Below, piece by piece: positions 8,878-15,444 of a DNA stretch of 64,000 bases. The DNA is from Malaciobacter mytili LMG 24559 (GTDB lineage: Bacteria > Campylobacterota > Campylobacteria > Campylobacterales > Arcobacteraceae). Within the stretch, counting starts at the first letter, position 1; every line of letters starts with the position of its first letter. Both the position numbers and the translations under genes were made by a program. The stretch spans positions 1,302,001 through 1,366,000 of the forward strand of contig NZ_CP031219.1 of NCBI RefSeq assembly GCF_003346775.1, in the 5' to 3' direction. The notes below the pieces were generated by a model, which made no database searches, was not told where the DNA came from, and saw nothing but the letters and a program-made list of their open reading frames with translations.

Positions 8878-9483
8878 ATGAGAAGAAAAGAGTTTAATAT
8901 AGAAGATAAACAGATAATTTTAAAAATATTAAGTAGTTGTGAATATGGAGTTTTAAGTTTAATTAGTGAAAATAAACCATATAGTGTAGCTTTAAACTTT
9001 GTATATTTTCAAGATAAATTATATTTTCATGGAGCAAAAGAAGGAAGAAAAGTTGAAGCTATAAGAGATAATAATAAAGCTTCATTTTTAGTCGTAAAAC
9101 CCTATAGTTTAATTCCTTCTTATTTTAGTAATACAATAGCTGCTTGCCCTGCAACTCAGTTTTTTTCTTCAGTTTTTTTTGAAGGAGAAATAAAACAAAT
9201 AGAAAATAAAAATAAAAAAGCAGAAGTTTTAAATGCATTAATGGAAAAATTGCAAAGTGAAGGTGGTTATGAGCCAATTGCATATGAAAAAGCTATGTAT
9301 AAAAAAATGATAGAAAAAACTGCTGTTTTTGAATTTACAGTGTTAAATCTTAGTTGTAAAGTTAAAGTAGGGCAAAATCTAAATAATATGCAAAAAAATA
9401 ATATGTTAGAAAAGTTATCAAATAGAAATACACAAATAGATAAGCAAACTATTAAAGTTATTAAAGAGTTTAATAAAGATTAA
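8878..9483 (+). CDS. NimA-like pyridoxamine 5'-phosphate oxidase family protein
   Basis: 201 aa split-barrel flavin-binding protein. MRRKEFNI, CEYGVLSLISENKPYSVALNFVY (shown in two parts in the protein) and FHGAKEGRKVEAI match the NimA/5-nitroimidazole-reductase branch of the PNPOx family. Expected to bind FMN (or haem in some relatives). The physiological substrate is unknown. The location beside a MOSC protein and a PLP-type regulator suggests reduction of an N-oxidised or nitro compound. Ribosome binding site is weak (GGGA). Confidence 0.75.
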   Translation: MRRKEFNIEDKQIILKILSSCEYGVLSLISENKPYSVALNFVYFQDKLYFHGAKEGRKVEAIRDNNKASFLVVKPYSLIPSYFSNTIAACPATQFFSSVFFEGEIKQIENKNKKAEVLNALMEKLQSEGGYEPIAYEKAMYKKMIEKTAVFEFTVLNLSCKVKVGQNLNNMQKNNMLEKLSNRNTQIDKQTIKVIKEFNKD

Positions 9484-9501
9484 CACAAGTGTGTTAATCT
9501 T
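9476..9501. terminator. Bidirectional terminator palindrome
   Basis: 12-bp perfect inverted repeat (AAGATTAACACA / TGTGTTAATCTT) with an AG loop, followed on the + strand by a T-rich tract. It contains the stop codon of the NimA-like gene and ends 1 nt before the convergent thioredoxin-fold gene. Confidence 0.7.
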
Positions 9502-9502
9502 A

Positions 9503-10237
9503 TTATTTTACTTTAATTCCATTTTTATATAGAAGTTCAACCCAAGATACTTTTTTACCTTTAATATTATATAAAGTTGGAGTACCTCTTACATTTAATT
9601 CTTCTGCAATTACCATTTGTTCTTCTAAACTTTGCTCTAAATTAGCTAAAGTTTTCTCATCAATTTTTCTTTGAATAAATTCTTTAGAAGTTGCAGTTAC
9701 ATTTAACATTGCATTAATTTTTTCTTCATTAGTTTTTTTACTCATATAGTATAAAGATAAATCTTTTGCATTTTCATGGAAAGATAAAGGGTAAAAAAAT
9801 ACTCTTATTTTTACATTTTTTTCTATTTGAGGAAAATATGACTCAAATTGTTTGCAGTATGGGCATTCAGGATCTGTAAATAGAATATATTCATCTTTCC
9901 CACTTCCATAAATTAAAGCTTCCTTTCCTACAACTTTTGATAAATCAGCTGGAATAGTAAAAGGTTCTCCTGTATTAGCATTCATTGCATTTCCTGCTAA
10001 TAGAACTTTTTTATCTTTTGTTAAAAAAAGTTCTTGTGGTGTACCTTGTATAACAGTTGCAAGAATATAGATACTTCCATAATCAAAAGCTTTTTTAACT
10101 TGAATATTAGCTTTTTGAATAAGTTCAAGTTTACTAATAGTAGATAATTCTTCTTTTGATACTTCTTTAGCTTCTTGGGCAAATAAAGAACCAATAAAAA
10201 GAAAAACTAAAAAACTCTTTTTTATTATATTTAACAT
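9503..10237 (-). CDS. DsbC/DsbG-like periplasmic thiol:disulphide protein
   Basis: 244 aa with a signal peptide (MLNIIKKSFLVFLFIGSLFA). The C-terminal half is a thioredoxin fold with the redox motif CPYC (Cys125, Cys128) and a cis-proline loop VRGTPTLY. The N-terminal half resembles the small dimerisation domain of DsbC/DsbG, so it is likely an isomerase or sulfenic-acid reductase rather than a simple oxidase. Monocistronic by context. No thiol-oxidoreductase partner such as DsbD lies nearby. Confidence 0.82.
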   Translation of the reverse strand: MLNIIKKSFLVFLFIGSLFAQEAKEVSKEELSTISKLELIQKANIQVKKAFDYGSIYILATVIQGTPQELFLTKDKKVLLAGNAMNANTGEPFTIPADLSKVVGKEALIYGSGKDEYILFTDPECPYCKQFESYFPQIEKNVKIRVFFYPLSFHENAKDLSLYYMSKKTNEEKINAMLNVTATSKEFIQRKIDEKTLANLEQSLEEQMVIAEELNVRGTPTLYNIKGKKVSWVELLYKNGIKVK

Positions 10238-10398
10238 ATAATTTCCTCTTATATAATTTTATTAAAGCTATCATACACAAAATTTGTTTAGAGAGTGTAA
10301 AATGTTAAAAAAAAATATAAATTATTGCTATTAAATAAGATTTCAATAATTAAAATAATAGATTATAAAGAAGAGTTAAGATATTTAGAGGTTAAAAG

Positions 10399-10650
10399 TT
10401 AGTATCCATACTCTTCTTTTAATTTTTCAATTTTATTTCTAATAAGATTTTCTTTCCATCCATGTCTTTGTGCAAATTCAGTTATTTCTTTTTCTCTTTG
10501 TTCTTTATCACAAAATACAAAGATTCTTTTAATAAAAGGTTTTGGTATCTGTATTGCTACCATTTGGAAATAGTTGTCTTTACATTCTCTAGAGCAAAAT
10601 ACTTTACTTATAGATATTTTTTTCTGACAATATGGACAATGATTCGACAT
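10399..10650 (-). CDS. Small zinc-ribbon protein
   Basis: 83 aa. The N-terminus carries CPYC (Cys5, Cys8) and CSREC (Cys19, Cys23), a four-cysteine knuckle expected to bind one zinc. The rest is a basic helical tail (EITEFAQRHGWKENLIRNKI). Its function is unknown. Small proteins with this arrangement may bind nucleic acid or be recruited to the ribosome, but that is inference. 161 bp separate it from the DsbC-like gene and I see no feature in that gap beyond AT-rich promoter-like sequence. Confidence 0.7.
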   Translation of the reverse strand: MSNHCPYCQKKISISKVFCSRECKDNYFQMVAIQIPKPFIKRIFVFCDKEQREKEITEFAQRHGWKENLIRNKIEKLKEEYGY

Positions 10651-10800
10651 AAACTTACCCTCTTTTTCTGTTTTGGATTGTGGGAGTATAACAAATAAAG
10701 TTTAAATGCAACTAAGTCGCCATCAAAACAGCTATATTTTGAGCTATCTAAGCTTTATAAAGTTTTGCTATTTTATCAAAAAAATAAGGAAATTTTATAT

Positions 10801-10860
10801 ATGAAAGAAAAATCTTCTATATTTTGTTTTATTTTTTTAATTTTTAATACTTTGATATAA
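10801..10860 (+). CDS. Possible 19-residue hydrophobic leader peptide
   Basis: ATG-initiated 19-codon frame (MKEKSSIFCF...) ending TAA, preceded by AAGGAA at 10788-10793 with a long 7-9 nt spacer. It is hydrophobic and Phe-rich, and its last codons run into the FNR-type box upstream of the HPP gene. It may be chance in AT-rich DNA. Low confidence. Confidence 0.2.
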   Translation: MKEKSSIFCFIFLIFNTLI

Positions 10861-10865
10861 ATCAA
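10852..10865 (+). promoter_or_regulatory. FNR-type box (TTGAT-N4-ATCAA)
   Basis: An exact match to the FNR/CRP-family consensus TTGAT-ATAA-ATCAA. It is centred at 10858.5, 54 bp before the HPP-gene start. The flanking bases extend the symmetry to TTTGAT/ATCAAA. It suggests oxygen- or nitrosative-responsive control of the HPP gene. No other exact copy was noticed in the window. Confidence 0.6.
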
Positions 10866-10912
10866 ACAAGATTTTTTCTCTTTTTTATAAAATAAAATAA
10901 AAAAGGAAAAAC

Positions 10913-11464
10913 TTGTTAAAAACTTATTTTTCAAGAATGAAATCAAAAGCTTCTTGTGAACCAAGGAAGCCTTTAAATAAAATATTATGGTCTTTTTTAG
11001 GTTCTTTTTTAGGAATTTACCTAATTGCAATTTTTGGAAGATGGTTTTCTATTGAAGATAGCTTTTTTTTACTTGGCTCTTTTGGCGCCTCTGCTGTTTT
11101 AATTTATGGTGCACCTCAAGCAGCTTTTTCACAACCAAGGAATTTAGTAGGGGGACATATTCTTTCTGCTTTAGTTTCAGTTTGTATTGTTAAGTTATTT
11201 AGTTCTATTTTTCCCATTGAAGTTTTATGTGCATTAAGTGTTTCTTTAGCAATAATGCTAATGCATTATAGCTGTACAATGCACCCACCAGGGGGTGCAA
11301 CTGCATTAATTTATGTAATAGGAAGTAATAAAGTTCAAGCTTTAGGTTGGTTATATCCTTTTACTCCTATTGCAATAGGAGCTTTACTTATGCTATTAGT
11401 AGCACTTTTTGTAAATAACCTATCACAAAATGACAAAAGGCATTATCCTACTTATTGGTTTTAA
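10913..11464 (+). CDS. HPP family membrane protein
   Basis: 183 aa with four to five membrane segments. The family name motif is present as SCTMHPPGGATALIY (His-Pro-Pro). Some plant and cyanobacterial HPP proteins transport nitrite; the bacterial function is not generally settled. The start is TTG at 10913: it has AAAAGGA five bases upstream, whereas the first ATG (10937) would have no ribosome binding site. The exact FNR-type box upstream supports control by oxygen or nitrogen oxides. It overlaps the convergent AEC-transporter gene by 4 bp. Confidence 0.8.
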   Translation: MLKTYFSRMKSKASCEPRKPLNKILWSFLGSFLGIYLIAIFGRWFSIEDSFFLLGSFGASAVLIYGAPQAAFSQPRNLVGGHILSALVSVCIVKLFSSIFPIEVLCALSVSLAIMLMHYSCTMHPPGGATALIYVIGSNKVQALGWLYPFTPIAIGALLMLLVALFVNNLSQNDKRHYPTYWF

Positions 11465-12357
11465 AGTATCCTTGAAATTACATAAGTAGTTAAAAAAGAG
11501 ATAATAATTCCATATCCCACTATGGCTGTACTTAATCTTGGTGCAAGTCCTGCCATTGAAGCAATTGCACCTGCTGTTATCATAGGTGCCATTGCTGCTT
11601 CTAAAATTGAAACTTTAACTGCTAAGCCATCCCAATTAAAAATTAAAGCTACTAAATAAGCAAGTATTGGAGCAACAATTAATTTTATAAGTAATGCAAT
11701 ACTTAATGGAGCAATATCTGATTTTGGCATTTTTAATTTTAATTGAAGCCCCACAGCAACTAAAGCAACAGGTATTAATGTATTTGCAAAATTTGTAAGA
11801 ATATAAGTTAAAGTAGGGGGAAATTCCACTCCTATAAAACATAAAGCTACAATAAGTGATAAAAAAGGTGGAAAGGTTATAACCTTTTGAACTATAACTT
11901 TTGAACTTATCTTATTTTTACTTGAATAATATGCAGTTACAAAAGTACCATATACTGCTAAAGCTATAAAAGTTCCCAATTGATCATATATAAGAACATA
12001 AGCAATAGCTTCTTCTCCTAAATAAGCATTAACTATAGGAATACCCATAATTGAACTATTTGTTAAAATAGCAACAAGCATAAGTGAACCTGTAATCTCT
12101 TTTGACCAATTATAAAACCTTGAAATAACAATAACTAAAAAAGCACTAATTAACATTACCAACCAAGCAATAACTGTTGGTATTAAAATATCAAATGAAA
12201 AAGTTAATTTTGGAACTTGAATAAGAATAATTGCAGGAAGTGAAATATAAATAATAAATTGATTTAAAATAGTAGGAGTCTGTTCATCAAAAATTTTTAG
12301 TTTTTGAAGAATATATCCTACAATTATCGCAAAAGCAATTAATATAAAATTATCCAT
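11461..12357 (-). CDS. AEC-family transporter
   Basis: 298 aa, ten predicted membrane helices with a five-plus-five repeat. TNSSIMGIPIVNAYLG is the conserved AEC kink motif in the fourth helix region. AEC (auxin efflux carrier family) proteins move small organic anions such as malate or related acids. It begins 6 nt downstream of the HxlR-type gene stop, with no ribosome binding site of its own, so it is probably coupled to that gene. Confidence 0.82.
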   Translation of the reverse strand: MDNFILIAFAIIVGYILQKLKIFDEQTPTILNQFIIYISLPAIILIQVPKLTFSFDILIPTVIAWLVMLISAFLVIVISRFYNWSKEITGSLMLVAILTNSSIMGIPIVNAYLGEEAIAYVLIYDQLGTFIALAVYGTFVTAYYSSKNKISSKVIVQKVITFPPFLSLIVALCFIGVEFPPTLTYILTNFANTLIPVALVAVGLQLKLKMPKSDIAPLSIALLIKLIVAPILAYLVALIFNWDGLAVKVSILEAAMAPMITAGAIASMAGLAPRLSTAIVGYGIIISFLTTYVISRIL

Positions 12358-12363
12358 ATTAAA

Positions 12364-12747
12364 TTAAAACCCATTTTTTAAACAAGCTTCTGCTTCACAT
12401 GGACTTTGATCTGTAACTTTACCATGCTCTTTTACATATTTAATTCCCCAATAATACATCTCTTTTAATACAGGCTTTAATTTTTTACCCATAGGAGTTA
12501 AAGAGTAGACTACTTTTGGAGGAACTTCTGGAAATACTTCCCTATTTATTATATTTTTTTCTTCCAATTCTTTTAATTTAATAGTTAGGGTTTTTTGAGT
12601 AATTTCTGCTATATTTTCATGTAAATCTTTAAATCTTTTTTCATTTTCCAATAAATGCCAAATAATTGCAAGTTTCCATCTATCATTAAAAATATCTAAT
12701 GTAACTGCCACTGAGCATTTATATTCTTTATCATTTATATAATACAT
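12364..12747 (-). CDS. HxlR-family transcriptional regulator
   Basis: 127 aa. Cys11 (EYKCSVAVTLD) sits before the winged helix (DRWKLAIIWHLLENEKRF, then ITQKTLTIKLKELEEKNII), exactly where YodB/QorR-type regulators have their redox-sensing Cys. A second pair sits at the C-terminus (Cys117, Cys122). Such proteins typically repress quinone- and electrophile-detoxification genes. The divergent operon 12875-15423 (DMT transporter, MdaB, YgiN-like, nitroreductase) is a matching target set. Two inverted repeats lie in the shared intergenic region. Confidence 0.87.
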   Translation of the reverse strand: MYYINDKEYKCSVAVTLDIFNDRWKLAIIWHLLENEKRFKDLHENIAEITQKTLTIKLKELEEKNIINREVFPEVPPKVVYSLTPMGKKLKPVLKEMYYWGIKYVKEHGKVTDQSPCEAEACLKNGF

Positions 12748-12760
12748 ATTCTTATCCTTT

Positions 12761-12781
12761 TGTTATAAACATATTATAACA
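12761..12781. promoter_or_regulatory. Candidate HxlR operator 1
   Basis: Perfect 8-bp inverted repeat TGTTATAA-N5-TTATAACA located 14 bp upstream of the HxlR-type start codon, in the divergent promoter region. A good position for autoregulation. Confidence 0.45.
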
Positions 12782-12800
12782 TATCTATTTTTAATTTCCA

Positions 12801-12822
12801 TTACTTACCTAAAGTAAAGTAA
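12801..12822. promoter_or_regulatory. Candidate HxlR operator 2
   Basis: Imperfect dyad TTACTT-N10-AAGTAA (16 of 22 bases symmetric) about 53 bp before the DMT-transporter start. It resembles the short TAC/GTA half-sites used by HxlR-family repressors. Confidence 0.4.
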
Positions 12823-12874
12823 GGGAAAATTAAGTTTATAGGGTATATAATTTTCAAAATTAAAAGGATTTATA

Positions 12875-13780
12875 GTGAATAAAGAAGAGAATAAAACAAA
12901 ATATTTTATTGGTATGTTACTTGCCATGATATTTTGGGGTATTGCTTGGACTTCTGGAAAAGTTACAATTTCTCATTCAAATGCGCAAGTTGCAGCTTTT
13001 TGGAGATATGCCATCTCTTTTATTACTATACTTCCTGTTGTTTGGTATATGAAAATCTCATTTAAAACAGATAAATTAGGTTTAGTTTATATGATTTTTG
13101 CAGGACTTTTAAGTGCTATTTTTAATTATTTGTTTTTTGTGGGACTCTCTTATGGTCAAGCGGGGTATGGCGGTACTATGGTAACTTCAATAGTACCAAT
13201 TTTAACTTATTTATTCTCAATTTTATTATTGGGAACAAAGGTTTCAACAAGGCAAGTTGTTGCTTTAAGTATTGGTGTGTTTGGTGCTTTAATTCTTTTA
13301 CGAGTACCTATGGAAGGATTGGCTTTTTTAAATATAAATAGTTCATATTTTTTAATTTGTGCTTTTGTTTGGGCAATTGTAACAGTTTTAGCACAAAAAG
13401 CCTCTACTAGGGCTAATCCTATGCTATATACTTTAGTAGTTTTTGCAATAACTGCCTTTACAAATATGATATTTGCACTACCTTATCATCCTTTTGATAT
13501 TAGAAGTTTTGATAATGTGTTTTGGTGGAATATAGTATTTATTGGTCTATTCTCTGGAACTTTTAGCATGACTTTATTTTTTATTTCTGCTAGTAAAATT
13601 GGAGCACATCAAGCAGGTATTTTTATGTTTATTGTTCCTGTTGGCGCTATAGTTTCAAGTTGGATAGTTTATGATGAAAAAGTTGTATTATCTACAATAA
13701 TAGGATGTTTTTTATCACTTGTTTCAGTTCTTTTATTTAACACTAAAAGAAAATTAAGAAAAATTAGAATTTCAAATTAG
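12875..13780 (+). CDS. DMT-family (EamA) transporter
   Basis: 301 aa, ten predicted membrane segments made of two EamA repeats (WGIAWTSGK at the first helix; a 'FAGLLSAIFNYLFFVG' loop between repeats). Likely exporter of a small metabolite or drug. Start codon is GTG with AAAGGA seven bases upstream. First gene of a run with mdaB (9 nt gap), divergent from the HxlR-type regulator. Confidence 0.82.
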   Translation: MNKEENKTKYFIGMLLAMIFWGIAWTSGKVTISHSNAQVAAFWRYAISFITILPVVWYMKISFKTDKLGLVYMIFAGLLSAIFNYLFFVGLSYGQAGYGGTMVTSIVPILTYLFSILLLGTKVSTRQVVALSIGVFGALILLRVPMEGLAFLNINSSYFLICAFVWAIVTVLAQKASTRANPMLYTLVVFAITAFTNMIFALPYHPFDIRSFDNVFWWNIVFIGLFSGTFSMTLFFISASKIGAHQAGIFMFIVPVGAIVSSWIVYDEKVVLSTIIGCFLSLVSVLLFNTKRKLRKIRISN

Positions 13781-13789
13781 GAGATTTTT

Positions 13790-14380
13790 ATGAAAAAAGT
13801 ATTAATTATTAATGGTCATCAAAAGTATGAAGGAATAGCAGAAGGGAATCTAACTAAGATTTTTATAGATGAAGCTTCAAAGTTTTTTGAAAATCATAAT
13901 TTTGAAGTAAAACATAGTATGGTTGAAAGTAATTATGATATAAAAGAAGAAGTAGATAAATTTGCTTGGGCAGATTATATCTTATTTCAATATCCTGTGT
14001 ATTGGATGGGAGTACCTTGGCTTACTAAAAAATATATTGATGAGATTTTTTCTGCAGGAAATAAAACAGTTACATATCTAAATGATGGAAGAAGTAGAGA
14101 TGATGCTTCTAAAAAATATGGAAGTGGTGGTCTAATGAAAAGTAAATATATGCTTTCATTAACTTATAATTGTCCTGAAAGTGAATTTTCAAATAAACAG
14201 GGATTCTTTGATGGTTTATCTTTAGATGAAGCAAATATTGCAACTCATAAAACTTTTCAATTTTGTGGAGCAAAGCCTTTGAAAACTTATGCTATACATG
14301 ATATTTTTAAAAGTGATTTAGATTTAAATTTAGAATTAACAAAATTTAATAAAGTATTAGAAGAAAATTTTTTAAATTAA
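13790..14380 (+). CDS. mdaB: NAD(P)H quinone reductase, MdaB type
   Basis: 196-aa flavodoxin-fold enzyme. INGHQKY, DYILFQYPVYWMGVPW and LTYNCPESEF are MdaB features. It reduces quinones by two electrons using FAD and NADPH. In E. coli mdaB lies beside ygiN (quinol monooxygenase); here a YgiN-like gene follows 102 bp later. Ribosome binding site AGGAG. Confidence 0.83.
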   Translation: MKKVLIINGHQKYEGIAEGNLTKIFIDEASKFFENHNFEVKHSMVESNYDIKEEVDKFAWADYILFQYPVYWMGVPWLTKKYIDEIFSAGNKTVTYLNDGRSRDDASKKYGSGGLMKSKYMLSLTYNCPESEFSNKQGFFDGLSLDEANIATHKTFQFCGAKPLKTYAIHDIFKSDLDLNLELTKFNKVLEENFLN

Positions 14381-14382
14381 GC

Positions 14383-14401
14383 TGTTTCATAATTTGAAAC
14401 A
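14383..14401 (+). terminator. Weak hairpin after mdaB
   Basis: TGTTTCA-N5-TGAAACA hairpin directly after the mdaB stop, with no T tract behind it. It may attenuate rather than end transcription before the YgiN-like gene. Confidence 0.3.
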
Positions 14402-14482
14402 AAAAAGATTTAGTTTCTCTACTCTATAGAAAAGTAATCAAATCTTTTATAATATTTTATAAAATTAATATAAAGGTTAAAA

Positions 14483-14779
14483 ATGAAAAATGTAGTTATT
14501 GTTGCAAATATTAAGATAAAACCAGAGTTTAAAGAAGAAGTTTATAATGAATTAATTAAACTTTATAAAAATACACATAAAAATGATAAAGGGTGTATTT
14601 ATTATGAATTACATAAGAATTTAATAGATGAAAATAGTTATACTTTTATAGAGACTTGGGAAAATCAAGATTTTTTAACAGAACATGAAAATAAATCACA
14701 TTTTAAAGAGTTTTTAGTAAATATTGAAAATAAACTTGAAAGTGTTGAGATTAATAAATTGGAAAAATTATCAATATAA
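14483..14779 (+). CDS. Antibiotic biosynthesis monooxygenase-like protein (YgiN family)
   Basis: 98 aa, single ABM ferredoxin-like domain: VVIVANIKIKPEF, then KGCIYYELHKN and YTFIETWENQDFLTEHENKSHF. The last stretch has the conserved E-x-W and H-x-x-S-x-H-F pattern. Members act on quinols or other aromatic small molecules. Its TATAAT-like element at 14447-14452 suggests its own promoter in addition to read-through from mdaB. Confidence 0.8.
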   Translation: MKNVVIVANIKIKPEFKEEVYNELIKLYKNTHKNDKGCIYYELHKNLIDENSYTFIETWENQDFLTEHENKSHFKEFLVNIENKLESVEINKLEKLSI

Positions 14780-14790
14780 AAAGGATAAAT

Positions 14791-15423
14791 ATGAAAAAAG
14801 AAGAGTTTTTAAAGGCAATGGATTTTAGACATGCTTGTAAAGTATTTGATGACACAAAAAAAATACCAGCTGAGGAATTAAATTTTATTTTAGAAGTAGG
14901 TAGAAAATCTCCTTCATCTTTTGGAATGGAACCTTGGAAGTTTGTAGTAATTCAAAATCAAGAAATGAAAGAAAAAATTAGACCAGTATGTTGGAATCAA
15001 CCACAAATTACAACTTGTAGTGATTTAGTTATTATTTTAGCTAGAATAGAAGATGTAAAGGTTGAAAGTGGAACTCCTTTAAAAAGATTTGCAAGAAGAC
15101 CTATGCCTCAAGAAAAAAAAGATTTTTATATTCAACTATATGCAAATCATCTAAAAGATACTTTTAGTTCTGATGAAAATATTTATTCTTGGACAGCAAG
15201 ACAGTGTTATATTGCTATTGGAAATATGATGACTGCAGCTGCTTCTATTGGTATTGATTCTTGTCCTATTGAAGGGTTTGAAAAAGAAAACTTAGAAGAG
15301 ATTTTACAACTAGATACTACAAAATATCAAGTAGCTATGGTTTTACCTTTAGGATATAGAATAAATGAACAATCAGAGCAATTAAGACTCTCTTTTGATG
15401 AAGTAGTAGAGTTTATAAAATAA
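14791..15423 (+). CDS. Nitroreductase-family NAD(P)H oxidoreductase
   Basis: 210-aa FMN-dependent nitroreductase. The FMN-binding N-terminus is clear (MDFRHACKVFDDTKKIPAEE, then SPSSFGMEPWKFVVIQN), as is IGIDSCPIEGFEKENL near the end. Acts on nitroaromatics, quinones or enones. It begins 11 nt after the YgiN-like gene with AAAGGA, so the two are cotranscribed. The set DMT - MdaB - YgiN - nitroreductase behind an HxlR regulator mirrors quinone-stress regulons. Confidence 0.88.
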   Translation: MKKEEFLKAMDFRHACKVFDDTKKIPAEELNFILEVGRKSPSSFGMEPWKFVVIQNQEMKEKIRPVCWNQPQITTCSDLVIILARIEDVKVESGTPLKRFARRPMPQEKKDFYIQLYANHLKDTFSSDENIYSWTARQCYIAIGNMMTAAASIGIDSCPIEGFEKENLEEILQLDTTKYQVAMVLPLGYRINEQSEQLRLSFDEVVEFIK

Positions 15424-15444
15424 AAGAGAAATCTCTTTTATTTT
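15417..15444. terminator. Bidirectional terminator palindrome
   Basis: 13-bp perfect inverted repeat (AAAATAAAAGAGA / TCTCTTTTATTTT) with an AA loop. It covers the stop codons of both convergent genes. T runs follow on both strands, so it should terminate both. Confidence 0.8.

Noticed and set aside
9503-10237. DsbC-like gene as part of the ccs/cytochrome c system
   Set aside because: The CcsBA gene is 50 kb away and there is no CcdA/ResA-type neighbour, so a link cannot be supported.
10776-11030. 84-residue frame on the minus strand across the HPP gene start
   Set aside because: No ribosome binding site, covers the FNR-type box and overlaps the HPP coding region; a Phe/Lys-rich product typical of AT-rich noise.
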